Below are positions 33,680-45,096 of a stretch of 64,000 bases of DNA, in pieces. The notes beneath the pieces were generated by a model that saw nothing but the letters and a program-made list of their open reading frames with translations, was not told the DNA's origin and did not search any database. Location: positions 40,397,382 to 40,461,381 of the forward strand of contig NC_061863.1 of NCBI RefSeq assembly GCF_907164915.1, read 5' to 3'. The stretch is from Impatiens glandulifera (taxonomy: Eukaryota > Streptophyta > Magnoliopsida > Ericales > Balsaminaceae). The position numbers were made by a program, and so were the translations under genes. Every line of letters starts with the position of its first letter. Positions within the stretch are counted from its first letter, which is position 1.

Positions 33680-36600
33680 TCATGGCTCTAAAATCTGGTG
33701 GTACAACCTGACTGCCCACTTTTCTCTATATACTTGCATATTCTTTGATATGCAATGTTCTAGACCAAGTTTAGCAGTCAGGTACTCTAAATACATTAAT
33801 ACAAAAACGCCACAGTCCCCACTCCATTCTGCTTTTGGTACTTCAGGGTGTGGGATTCTATGAAATCTAAAAGTTTCATTTATCATGTTAGGATACCTGG
33901 CCATTTCAACTTCAGACATTGCTTTATGAAGGAAGGGCGGCAACATCTCACAAATGGCTTTCATGTATTTTCCGAATTCTTCATCCTTGAAAATTGTCTG
34001 ATCGCAATCATAAACATCAATTCTCCATTCTTGCAATCGAATAACACCCAGTACCCAGTGTAGGTTGTTGAGGTTGAGGGGGAAGTAAATAACATCAACA
34101 CTGCTCCAACCGGGCATATGTTTATCTTCTCTACCCCAGTGGTAGTGGTAAAAGACGTCAGAGAAAGTATGGCCAGCTGGTTTTTCTGGATCAACCGAGT
34201 CAGCAACAAAATCGTCATAGTATGAAGTAATCAAAGGGCCAAACTGGCAATCTAAGATGGTGAAATCCGCCGGGTACGACTTAGGGTAGGCGAATGCTCT
34301 TGCTCTTAGCAGACAAATTGCTGCATTCATCTCCACATCAGTTAGCCACTTATTTAACCTCAGAATTGTAGTGAAGAACTTAAGGTCTCCAGCACCATCA
34401 GGGAGTTGAACATCTTTAAATTTAGCCCCTTTCGCAAATTCTTTCCTGAACTCTTTCCTCAGTTGCTCATTACAAGTCGACATAGGATCGACAACAATCG
34501 TCTTCTTTCTTGGCCGAGGGACGACGTAGGGACTAAGTACAGCTTTCGACGCCGTCCTCTTTCTCTTAAATAGGATGTGGGATGCATCTTCCAGTACCAC
34601 CACATCCTCATCTATCCGCTTGTCCTCCTTCTTCTCTTCCTTCTTCTGCACAACGAAATGATCGTCCACCTTCTTCTGCACCACCCTCCTACCCCTCTGC
34701 ACCCCCTTCCTACCCCTCTGCACCCCCTTTCTACCCCTCTGCACCCCCTTCTTACCCCTCTTCACAACGAAATCATCGTCCACCTACAAAGAAATCATTG
34801 AATTAGGCAACAAAAGTCTTCAATTAGTCCAAATGCAAGAATTGCATACCTCATCTTCATTATCCTCCACCCTCTGCACCCCCTTTCTACCCCTCTGCAC
34901 CCCCTTCTTACCCCTCTTCACAACGAAATCATCGTCCACCTACAAAGAAATCATTAAATTAGGCAACAAAAGTCTTCAATTAGTCCAAATGCAAGAATTG
35001 CATACCTCATCTTCATTATCCTCCACCTTCTCTTCCACCTTCTCTTCCACCTTCTCTTCCACCTTCTCTTCCACCTTCTCTTCCACCTTCTCTTCAACCT
35101 TCTCTTCAACATCATCTTCATTATCTTCCACCTGCTTCTCCACCTGCTTCTCCACCTGCTCCTCCACCTGCTCCTCCACCTTCTCCTCCAAATTCCCAAC
35201 ATTCTCCATTTCCTACAAAAACCAGAAAAGCACTTCAATTAGTCCAAATGCAAGAAATAGGCAAAGTGCGCGAATTGCACCAAATGCAAGAAATGCATAC
35301 CTCAGTATTGTGTTCCCCATCTTGAACTGTCTTCTCCATTTCCAACAACGCCCCATCCTACAAAAACCAGAGAAACCCTTCAATTAGTCCAAATGCAAGA
35401 AATAAGAAAAGTGCGCGAATTGCACCAAATGCAAGAAATGCATACCTCAGTATTGTGTTCCCCATCTTGAACTGTCTTCTCCATTTCCAAATTCCCAACA
35501 TTCTCCATTTCCTACAAAAACCAGAAAAGCCCTTCAATTAGTCCAAAAGCAAGAAATAGGCAAAGTGCGCGAATTGCACCAAATGCAAGAAATGCATACC
35601 TCGAAATTTTTTTCCCCATCTTCAACTGTCTTCTCCATCTCCATCAAAGCCCATCCTACAAAAACCAGAAAAGCACTTCAATTAGTCCAAATGCAAGAAA
35701 TAGGAAAAGTGCGCGAATTGCACCAAATGCAAGAAATGCATACCTCAGTATTGTGTTCCCCATCTTGAACTGTCTTCTCCATTTCCAAATTCCCAACATT
35801 CTCCATTTCCTACAAAAACCAGAAAAGCCCTTCAATTAGTCCAAAAGCAAGAAATAGGCAAAGTGCGCGAATTGCACCAAATGCAAGAAATGCATACCTC
35901 GAAATTTTTTTGCCCATCTTCAACTGTCTTCTCCTCCAAATTCCCAACATTCTCCATCTCCAACAACGGCCCATCCTACAAAAACCATAAAAACCCTTCA
36001 ATTAGTCCAAATGCAAGAAATAGGCAAAGTGCGCGAATTGCACCAAATGCAAGAAATGCATACCTCGAAATTTTTTTCCCCATCTTCAACTGTCTGCTCT
36101 TCATTTTCATTGTCCTCCCCAACAGTGGTTTTCTCCAAGAGCCCAACAATGTCTTTTTCCTGTCCATCCTACAATAAACAGAAAAGCCCTTCAATTAGTC
36201 CAAATGCAAGAATTAGGAAAAGTGCGCGAATTGCACCAAATGCAAGAAATGCATACCTCAGTATTTTTAACACCATCTTCAACTGTCTTCTCTTCATTTT
36301 CATTGTCCTCCTCAACATTATTTTTCTCCACAAGCCCAACATTGTCTTCCTCCTGTCCATCCTACAATAAACAGAAAAGCCTTCAATAAGTCGAAATGCA
36401 AGAAATGCACCAATTATACAAATGCAAGGAAATGCAAAAATACATACCTCAACTTCATTATCCTCCACAAGCCCAACATTGTCTTTCTCCAAAATCAGCA
36501 CATCATTGTCTTCCTCTTGTCCATCCTACAATAAACAGAAAAGCCTTCAATTAGTCGAAATGCAAGAAATGCACCAATTATCCAAATTCAAGGAAATACA

Positions 36601-38151
36601 AGAAATACATACCTCAACTTCATTCTCCTCCACAAGCACAACATTGTCTTTCTCCAAAATCACCACATCATTGTCCTCAGTGTTCACCTCAAAATCCCCC
36701 TCGTCCTTTTCTTCTTCATTCTCCTTCTTTTTCTCCCCTTGCTGTAGTTGCTTTAACATCCGTTTAATGAGAATTATGTCATCTCTCATTTCGGTTTTGA
36801 TGAGACTTATTTCATTTCTCATTTCAGTTTTGAAGAGAGTCATTTCGTTTCTCATTACAGTTTTGAATTCATTTAGCTCCTTCGAAAGTTGATCCAATCT
36901 ACATCTATCGTGGGGAGTTGTTGCTGTTGGAGTTGGGGGAGAGGATTCTTCGTCTTCGTCTTCTTCTTCTTCGTCTTTTCTACTCGTGGCGCTCTCGACA
37001 GAATAAGAGCTGCTGGTGCTGGTGCTGGTGCTGAGGGTAGGGTTGCGGGTTCTTCTTCTTGTGGAAGGTTTGGCTTTGGCTTTGGCTGGAGTAATTTGTC
37101 TTTTCTTCCTCACGACAGTTTTTTTATGAGGAACTCCATCGTCAATATCTCCAAATTTCCTCTTTCTGCAGTCAAGATCAAAAAAGACATCATAAACATT
37201 ACCTCCCATATCTTCAAAGTCATCCCCAACATATAAGATCTTCTCTTCTTCAGACAATTCCATTTTCTTAACAATCGTGCCTTGCAGGGCAGTTTGAAGA
37301 TCAGAGGCAGTGCTCTTCCTCTTTGATTTGTACTGTAGTATTCTTGGGCAGACAGGCTCTTCAGTTTGAAGCGTCGTTTTAATTGCAAGATTGGGGACAA
37401 ACGTTTGGATCACCTCATAAGTCCACACTTGTAAGGCTAGTGCGAACCCATATACGGTATAAGAAACATCGACATCTTTGTCTTTGTCTTTGTTCTTCTT
37501 CCCCGAGGCGGCATCCTTCTTCTGCAGATACAGCTTCCTGTAGCGATCAAGGTCTCTGGTCAAACCCTTCATGGTTGCTCTAAAGGCCACCTTTCCCCAT
37601 GGAAAATTGAGGAAGGTGTCGATGTCATCGACCATGCTGAAGAGTTTCATATTTATTATCCTCCTCGGGTCAAGGGCAAAGAGATAATGGGAAACAAGGT
37701 ATACCAGCCCCAATTTCCATGCATCTTCCCTATCAGAGCAGGACAGGAATTTTGAATGAAGGTCTCCTATTCTAATAAGTGGAATACGTTTAAAATATTT
37801 AAGAACCAAAGTTGGAGATTCTTCAACCTGGTTGAAAATTGTTTGCTCAGTAGGGAATCTCCCAAAATTGAGACCTGTAACCAATGCAAACTCCCTCATC
37901 CCGAAGCACAGCTCTTCTCCATTCACAAGGAACTTCATCTCCATAGAATTTGAGCTGGACTTCCTGAGGAGCATGTGGTGTATAATCATTCCTGAGAAAC
38001 GCAGTAACGGGTGCCCTTTGAATAAGAATCTGAATTGGGTTTCCTCTACCCTTTCAGTTAGATTCATCTTGGCAAACTTGGCAGCAATATTTCCCATATT
38101 GGTTTTCCAGGATACCCTCCCAGCAAACTCGGGTATTGTAGTGGACTCCAT
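33680..38151 (-). CDS. KIUL-like: DUF1985-Ulp1 (C48) protease with multi-cassette linker
   Basis: Twelve exons on the minus strand: 38,151-36,613, 36,525-36,448, 36,361-36,257, 36,168-36,064, 35,975-35,898, 35,809-35,744, 35,655-35,600, 35,511-35,446, 35,357-35,301, 35,212-35,006, 34,939-34,850 and 34,783-33,680. Exon 1 (513 codons) has a DUF1985-like domain (LLRFSGMIIHHMLL, MREFALVTGLNFGRFP), a basic stretch and a coiled coil of repeated TEMRNEISLIK units. Exons 2-11 encode an acidic linker. Exon 12 holds the C48 fold with His in NLHWVLG, Asp in IDVYDCDQ and Cys in SGDCGVFVLMY, as in SUMO-specific proteases. All exons are phase 0 except exon 7 (56 nt, with a stop in frame); skipping it gives 1164 residues. 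Likely deSUMOylating or related activity in the nucleus, by family. Transcribed from the right TIR. Confidence 0.85.
34784..36612 (-). repeat. Tandem array of exon-intron cassettes
   Basis: Eleven introns of nearly identical sequence and length (nine of 86-88 nt, two of 66 nt) separate short exons. Each intron starts GTATGCATTTCTTGCATTTG and ends in TTTTCTGGTTTTTGTAG or a close variant. Exons of 57, 66, 78, 90, 105 and 207 nt are recombined from a few modules (GDG..E, MENVGNLE, EKTVEDGE, EDNED). Period is about 144-193 bp. The 207-nt exon has itself grown by GAGGAGAAGGTG repeats (EEKVEEKV). Confidence 0.93.
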
Positions 38152-38862
38152 CTACAAAACAATGAACAAGATGGGAATAAGCAAATCGAATTAACCATTG
38201 AGAGATGCTTGCAAATTTCTTAATACATTAAGGTGCAGTAAAGGTGCAGTAATACATTAAGGTGCAGTAATGGACAGTTCTAAATACATTAAGCATATGA
38301 TGTGTCATTTCTTAAATCAACAACTCATCCTGTCTCATTGGCATTCTATTAAACGTAAAGCAGTAAAGCAGAATAAGAACAGACGAAAATTAAGCAGTGT
38401 ATTATGCAGTAAAGCAGCAAAAGTTAAACCCTAAGCCTACACAGTCAAAGAAAACACAAAAAAACCATTTCTTCACAAGAACATAACAAACACGAAAATG
38501 TCATTTCTTAAACGAGAAATGAATGAATAAACGTGAAATGCATGCATGCAGAATAAGAACATTGATACAATACTCGTCATATACACTAAAAGCATTTACA
38601 CACATAAACGAAACCAGAACTAAATCCTAAACCCTAAATACATCAATATAAATCAATATAAACGGCATAATACACTTCCAAAACCTAACCCTAACCCTTA
38701 AAGCCCTAAACTTAACGGAATATGTCGAATAGACGGCGGAAAAAGACGATGATGTCGAATAGAGTGGAAAGTCGATGACGTTGAAAGAGGAACGATGTTG
38801 AGTGAACGATGATCTTGATCGATGTTGAAGGAAGTCGGAAGTTGAGAAGACGTGGTTTTGGA
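38152..38862 (-). other. Leader and first-intron region of the Ulp1 gene
   Basis: AT-rich with repeats of AAGGTGCAGTAA (38,230-38,270). Contains CTAACCCTAACCC (38,680-38,700), the inverse of the repeat in 27,480-27,990, then a CATCGTTC-rich leader matching the left TIR gene's leader in inverse orientation. No further coding exon recognised. Confidence 0.5.
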
Positions 38863-39256
38863 AGTCGGAGTGGGAGGGAGAATCGGGGAGGTTTTGTTTT
38901 AAATTAGGGCCTGAAAATTATATATACGACTAAAGACGCGATTTACCATGGACGCGATTTAATCTAAATCGCGTGAGTTCATCACCGCGATTTAGATTAA
39001 ATCGCGTGCATGGTAAATCGCGTACATTTAAAAACGCGAATTACGAATCACGCGTTTCATCTAAATCGCGGTGATGAACTCACGCGATTTAGATTAAATC
39101 GCGTGATTGGTAATTCGCGTCTTTGAGCGTAAGAAATGGCGCCGAAGGGGTATTTCCGACATTTCGCAGGGCAAAAGGGCCCTTTTTGCCAACTTTAGTA
39201 GGCAGGGGCCCTTTTTGGAATTTCCCCTGTTATGGGGGCCATTTCATCAAATTTCC
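38863..39256 (-). repeat. MULE right TIR
   Basis: Inverted copy of 26,934-27,328. Mismatches: one C/T near 39,205 and two near 39,044-39,058, each a CG/TG change. Ends ..CAAATTTCC before the target duplication CTGCTCACC. Confidence 0.95.
38918..38926 (-). promoter_or_regulatory. TATA box in right TIR, reads into Ulp1 gene
   Basis: Minus strand TATATATAA followed by the CCCTAATTTAAAACAAAACC leader, identical to the module in the left TIR. Confidence 0.6.
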
Positions 39257-39562
39257 CTGCTCACCTGATCAAGACGCCATTGGCGTGAGATTGGAACTAA
39301 AATCTTAGATCGGAGATCAAAAGAGGCAGAAAAGTGTTTGACTGCTAACACGAATGAAATGGTAAGAGGGTTTAGGTTTCTGATCTAAATTTATTTAAAA
39401 TATCTATTAATAATTTATCTTTATAAAAGGATATAATTTGGCAACGGGATAAAATAACCGTTGAAATGGATAAATAGTTATTGTATACCTTTTATTTGTT
39501 TTTTTTGTCAACAGCCACTGTAATCTTATACCCTCGCTAAATTCAGTCGCTATTGCCGGATA

Positions 39563-40011
39563 TCTATATATATAATGATGCTTAATTTTTAAAGTGTCCG
39601 GATTGCCGAGTCGAGAGCTGTGGTTAATTTGGATACTTGGGTCGGATTGTGGGTTGACCCGTTTTTAAATTTAAAACAGTTAAAAATAAAATTAAAAATG
39701 CTAGAGGTATGTTTCGAACTTGCAACCTAACAAAACAAGTACAACTCTTTAACCAACTAGGCTACAAAGACTTTATTTTTTAAATTCAACACCAAATTTG
39801 ATAAACGCGAGACGTTTTAATATTAATATAAGTTCAACTTTTTAAATAACTAATATATAATGATGTTGAGTAAATGAATACTTGTGTCGGATTGTGGGTT
39901 GACTCACCCATAAACTTAAAACGGTTAAAAATAAAATAAAAAATGTTATCCGTAATTTTTTTTCACGATTTTTATATTATTACTCGTGCAAATGCACGGG
40001 CTAAATGCTAA
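39563..40011 (+). mobile_element. Non-autonomous Helitron, 449 bp, with tRNA-like insert
   Basis: Starts TCTATATATATAATGATGCT after a host A and ends CTAA before a host T. A GC hairpin CGTGCAAATGCACG stands about 15 bases inside the 3' end. These are the hallmarks of plant Helitrons (5' TC, 3' hairpin and CTRR, A/T target). It includes two copies of a GTCGGATTGTGGGTTGAC word (39,630 and 39,890) and a minus-strand tRNA-like stretch (A-box-like TAGCCTAGTTGG, B-box-like GGTTGCAAGTTCGAAAC, 39,710-39,770). No Rep/helicase. Confidence 0.85.
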
Positions 40012-40635
40012 TTTTATTAGTGATCGTTAATTCTTGGTTAGAGAGGAACGGTTATATTTAAATTAAGGAATATTTGATTTCTCTCTAATTTTAAATTTAT
40101 GAATACTTGAACTTTCTCTTATTAATCAATATATTGATGAATTAAGATAGTTTTAAAAAACATGTTTTTTTGGGAATATATATAGATATATTGTTTTTTC
40201 ATAACATATTAAAGTATGGAATATAAAGATTTATGATATTTTCCTAGATTTATGAATCCCTTCATCTGGATTGATTATATTCATCTGGATTTGATTATAG
40301 TAAGTATCTGTTTAAATTAAGGAAATTGAAGATATGATGATTACAATATCGGTTTATATTGAGGAAATTGAAGATAGGATGAACTATTCTCATGTGTTGT
40401 TAAGGAGGAATTCTACAATTATTATTAAAGATTCATATAAGGATAGTTCTGGGATTGATATAATATATATTATAAATTAAAGAGAATTAAGGAATAATTT
40501 TATTGTTAGATATATATAAATCAATATATAATAAAATTTTAATTATATCATTTATTTAAATTTAAAGATTAAAAGATTAAGGTTAATAATTATTAATAAA
40601 TTTATGAATAATTGGATTTCAGCTATAAGAATATT
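40012..40635. other. AT-rich spacer, no gene seen
   Basis: Low-complexity AT-rich sequence. Words TTCATCTGGATTTGATTATA and GAGGAAATTGAAGATA are partly repeated. Found only here in the window. Confidence 0.5.
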
Positions 40636-40845
40636 TGAAATTTAATTTAATTAATAGGTGACATTACAAATTTCAAATTCAATATTTGAAATTTAATTTA
40701 ATTAATAGGTGACATTACAAATTTCAAATTCAAGAATTAAGATTTGGTGTAGCTATAAGAATATTTGAAATTTAATTTAATTAATAGGTGAAATTACAAA
40801 TTTCAAATTCAAGAATTAAGATTTGGTGTAGGATATAATTTTATT
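40636..40845. repeat. Tandem repeat, 55-95 bp units
   Basis: Three copies of ATTTGAAATTTAATTTAATT followed by AATAGGTGACATTACAAATTTC; the last two also include AAGAATTAAGATTTGGTGTA. Confidence 0.85.
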
Positions 40846-41252
40846 TTTTATAATAAAATAAATTACATATTTTTATGGTAAAATTATATATTATTGATTT
40901 GGGTTGTAAAATAATATTTAAATTGAAATTAATGATATTATTGTTCATTATTTGGATTGTATTATTGATACAAATAATCATTACAGTGACAATATTTGTT
41001 AAAATTTATTCAAGAAAATTTTGAAAGTTAGTATTTTGTAATTTATGTGATTATATTATTTAGCCCAAAGGCTGATAATTAATTGACCAAATTGCATAAA
41101 TATTTGTGGTGGTAAACATGTAATAATTATAAAGTCTTATTTATGTGAATAATTAATTCATCAAAAGATACATTCATTATTTGACATGTCTTATTATTAA
41201 TGTTTGATCATTACACCAAAATACTATTAGCAATTAATATTACTGTCCAAAA

Positions 41253-43121
41253 TAGGGCTGCAAATGAGTCAAGCTATTCGTGAGCCACTCCTGAGCCGTT
41301 CGACCAAAGCTCTTCTTGAGCTTGACTTTGACCGAGCTCGAGCCGAGCTCGAGTTCATATAATTCTTGCTCGATGGCTTGTCGAGCTTTTTCGAACCTAA
41401 GTATATAATATATAATTTTTTTAATTTAATATTAAAACTCAAATAATATATTTTTTCCCTCTCTTACTCTTCAAAGCCCATATTAAGACCCACAATCTAT
41501 AATAAAACCCTAATTTTTAACATATCTATGACTCTTCATCTAACATAATATTCTTCATCTAATCGCCTCTTGTTTCATTTTCATCTAACCTAATCTTCTT
41601 CATCTAATCGCCTCTTCTTTCATTCTTCCTTCATTTTCTCTTTGTAATTGACTCTTCTTTCATTCTTCCTTCATTATTTTCTCTTTGCTCACTCTTTTTT
41701 CTCTTTGCTCACTCTTCCCCGTTCTTTCACTCTTAATCTTTTCTTTATTCATTCTTCACAATTTCTTTAGCTATTAATCTCTTATTCTTTAGTCTTCACA
41801 TATTTTTCACTATTCATCTATTCATTTTCTTCTTTTTTTCGTCTTCACGATTTCATTTAGAAGAGGATTTCATCAGAATAGGCTTACAAGTAATTAAATT
41901 TATTTTCACTTTTATGATAACTATTGATTTTACTTTTTATTTAACTTTGATTTTTTTTTTACCTTAAAGAAATCCAGCAACAAAGAAAAGAAAAAACTAT
42001 TTTATTGGAAAAGAAAAAACTATTTTATTGGTGAACTCATTGGATTAATATATAAACTTAGATATATAATAAAAGTGTATTATATATAATATTGAAAGAG
42101 ATAAATAAGGTTTAATATATTATATATAATAAAAATAATATTAAGATATAATAATTAGTTTAGTATAAAAAGAAATAAAAATAGTTAATATTTTATTTAT
42201 AATATAAGTATATATAATAAAAATTTATATTGAAAAGAGATAAAAAAAAAATTAATATATTATCTATAATAAAAATATATATTATGGATATAATAATTAG
42301 TATATTATAATATATAATTATTTACGGATAAAAATAGTTAATATATTATATATAAAAAATGTTTATTATATATATAATATTGAAAGAGATAAAAAATGTT
42401 AATATATTTTATATAATAAAAGTATAATATATATACAGTAATATTTAAAGATATATATATTATATATAATATGGAGAGAAAAAAAAGATATATATATTAT
42501 ATATAATATGTTTAGAGAAAAAAAATAATTTATAAGATTAATAATATATATTATAATATATAAAAATAATAATAAATTGTTGTTATAAGTTATATTCTTC
42601 TTATAATATTTAAATCTTATTATACTTGCACCCAAATAATTTAAATATATATAATAATATCTAATAGTAAGAAGATTAAAGTAAGTTTTCATTATTGAAT
42701 TCTTATGTTATATATTGAATTTTATCATTTATTTAATTAATTTTTTACTTTTTCAGAAAGAGAAGACATATCAATTGTTGTTGGTATCTAGCTCTTAAAG
42801 TAATTAAATTTTAGTTATTTGTTTTAAAATTTATTTTTTATATTAATTATTTTTAAGATTAAACATTTCATATTATTGAATACAGGTAGTTGTACGTGTG
42901 TTATGATTGAAGAACATGAGTTAAAAAATTAATATATTGAATGTTCAAACAATTTTTATAGTTTTGTACTTTAATTTTTGAATTTTATGTTGTAGAATTT
43001 TGATTAGTAATGGTGATTTAATAATATTTTGAATTATTATGTTTTAGAATTTTGAATAGTTATGATTGTTTCATATTTTAATTTTGAAATATCATGTTTT
43101 AATTTATTAATATGTATGAAA
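41253..43121. mobile_element. hAT-like element, 3'-truncated (middle copy)
   Basis: Left end TAGGGCTGCAAATGAGTC with flank GTCCAAAA. Same pyrimidine-rich and AT cores as the 12.9 kb copy. The right end is gone: at about 43,121 the sequence jumps into the old Copia fragment, removing about 440 bp including the right TIR. Its left TIR matches the consensus right TIR better than the other copies do, so it is an older or less mutated lineage. Confidence 0.8.
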
Positions 43122-44110
43122 CTGAGAAATAATTTTGTCTTTAAAAATGATTTAGATCAATAATTTCTATTGTGGAAGATTTGATTTATATCTCAAGTAT
43201 TTTGATATTGATAAGGATTTTATTGATATTGATGATAATGTTAAAAAACCAAGAGTAACAAGACAATATTATTAAATTCATTAAGTACAAACTCAATAAC
43301 CTCAAAATCAAGTGTCTTTATGACAATCTAGTTTAATTGAATTTCTCTTTAAGGACAATTTATGGTACTTGTTGCATATTTTGATATGGAGCTTCACCAA
43401 AATAAATATTAAGGGTTTTTCAATAGAGACATTAAAAAACAATTTGTTGCAATGAGAAAATTTTGTGTTGAGAGATCAAATTAATATAGTTTTCAAATTA
43501 AAGAAATTCATCTATAGACTTAAAGAAGCGTCTCGTTAGTGATACCATAAATTTCACAAAATAACAATTCTCTCTTTTGATTTTGAGATGAATTTAATTA
43601 ATAATTTGTGTATCACAAGTTCAGTGAGAGTACACGTCTATTTATGGTTTTATATATGAGTGATATTTTGTTTGTCACAAATTTTGCTTGGCATTAAATA
43701 ACCAAGAGTTATGAGATATTTAAAAAGACCTAATAATTAAATGTTCACATATAGAAAGTCGGAAAGTCTTGAGATCATTGAGTATTCTGACTTTGATCTT
43801 ACGGGATGCCAAAATAGTATGAAATCCACTTCGGGTTATATTTTTCGCAAGCTGGTTTTGTCGTTTCTTAAAGAAGTGTCGAACAAACACTTAAGGCATC
43901 ATCCAATATTGTAGCGGAATTTGTGACATGTTATTAGCAATCAAATTAAGTAATATTGATATCAAGTTTCTTGTTATGAAAGAAATGATACAAAGTGGAT
44001 AAATTTATATAAAATATTTATGTACTCATTGAGTTTATCGCCTAATGCCTTTCATGAGAATATTGCTCGTATGAGTATCATAGAGATCGACGATCTCTAT
44101 TTTCAGTGGG
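43122..44110 (+). pseudogene. Decayed Copia polyprotein fragment (middle copy)
   Basis: Same remnant as 15,413-16,440, including the RNase H block (MKSTSGYIFRKLVLSFLKEV near 43,820) with one extra base at about 43,894 that breaks the frame there. Confidence 0.7.
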
Positions 44111-44522
44111 AGTTTATAGTTTGCTTGTCTTTCGGTTTAGTTATTTTATAGATATTTATAAAGTTTCTTATTCTGACTAGAAATTAAGTATTATTCAGTT
44201 CATTACACTTTGTATAATTATGCTTAAAGTATGATCTCACTAAAGTCAAGTAGGACTAGTTGAAAATTGACATGAATAGATCACCTTTCATGAAATTTTC
44301 ATTCATCACATTCTTGATATAATTTGTCAATTAATTGTATTGATTTATGTGATCATTGTTGGTTCTAGTTGTTCTTAAATACAACGACGAACTCTTTGGT
44401 CGTATATTGATATAATTAATTGATAAAATTGATTATACAACATATGATTGAGATGACATAAAACCTCAAGCGCATTATGGTTGATACATTTATTTTTGTA
44501 CATACGTGACCCAGTGAGAGAT

Positions 44523-45010
44523 TGTTGAAATGTTTAGGGTCACTAGTATAATAAATAATTGTGCAAATGTCATATTTAATATAAGCCAAAATAATGTGAT
44601 CTAATGTGAAATTAAGTTTATGGCTTATGGGTGTATTTTCCATTAATATAAAGTGAGGATACCTAAATAACATTTCTAATTTCATGAAGGGGCTAAATTA
44701 GAAATGACCTAAGTATAATAACTAACTTATTGTTGGTTATATGTAACGGTAATTGTCTCCATTTGAAGTATGACCAATTCTCCTTTGTCTCCCCATCAAC
44801 AGAGAGAGAAATCTATTAACGTATTCATCGAATGGAAAAATCATTCCATATAAGGAAAGTTTAAGGAAGGAGAATAAAGAATCATTCAATCCATGCAAAG
44901 TCTAAGAAAGAGAAGATTCATGATTCATCAATTTAAGGTATGTTTTCGTTGCATTCAGATTTTAATTTCTCATACATTAAATTAGGATCTAATTAGGATA
45001 ATTTTAACAT
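44523..45010 (+). repeat. LTR of decayed Copia (middle copy)
   Basis: Starts TGTTGAAATGTTTAGGGTCA. Equivalent to 16,843-17,327; 3' limit uncertain. Confidence 0.5.
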
Positions 45011-45096
45011 CAATTTCAAATTTGTTAATAATTCTGATTAATCAAGAAAAAAATATTTTATTTTAGTTTTGTGTACATGAATAGATTAATTGAGTA

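Larger units (their letters stand above)
26934..39256. mobile_element. 12.3 kb Mutator-like element, KIUL type, with captured BRCT gene
   Basis: Bounded by inverted repeats (26,934-27,328 and 38,863-39,256) and a 9-bp direct repeat CTGCTCACC (26,925-26,933 and 39,257-39,265). Long TIRs with 9-bp target duplications define MULEs. Cargo: a captured BRCT fragment (+), a mudrA transposase (+) and a DUF1985-Ulp1 gene (-). Plant MULEs carrying Ulp1-like proteases are known as Kaonashi/KIUL elements. The TIRs differ at only three bases and the transposase frame is intact, so it may be young and possibly autonomous. It exists only in unit 2. Confidence 0.95.
40917..45095. repeat. Remnant of a further tandem unit (equals 12,541-17,410)
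   Basis: Collinear with unit 1 from the spacer before the hAT element to just after the old Copia LTR, but more diverged than the 49-54 kb copy. It begins abruptly at AATTGAAATTAATGATATTA and ends at TTGAGTA (45,095). Confidence 0.9.

Noticed and set aside
34954..35238. Arg/Trp-rich 94-codon ORF (repeated RRWRSRW)
   Set aside because: Frame-shifted reading of the GAGGAGAAGGTG repeats in exon 10 of the Ulp1 gene.
34833..36892. Series of Ser/Thr/Pro-rich plus-strand ORFs with repeated MQEMHTS
   Set aside because: Antisense shadows of the repeated introns and acidic exons.
39710..39770. tRNA gene
   Set aside because: Only A-box-like and B-box-like words; no cloverleaf or anticodon stem. Part of a Helitron.
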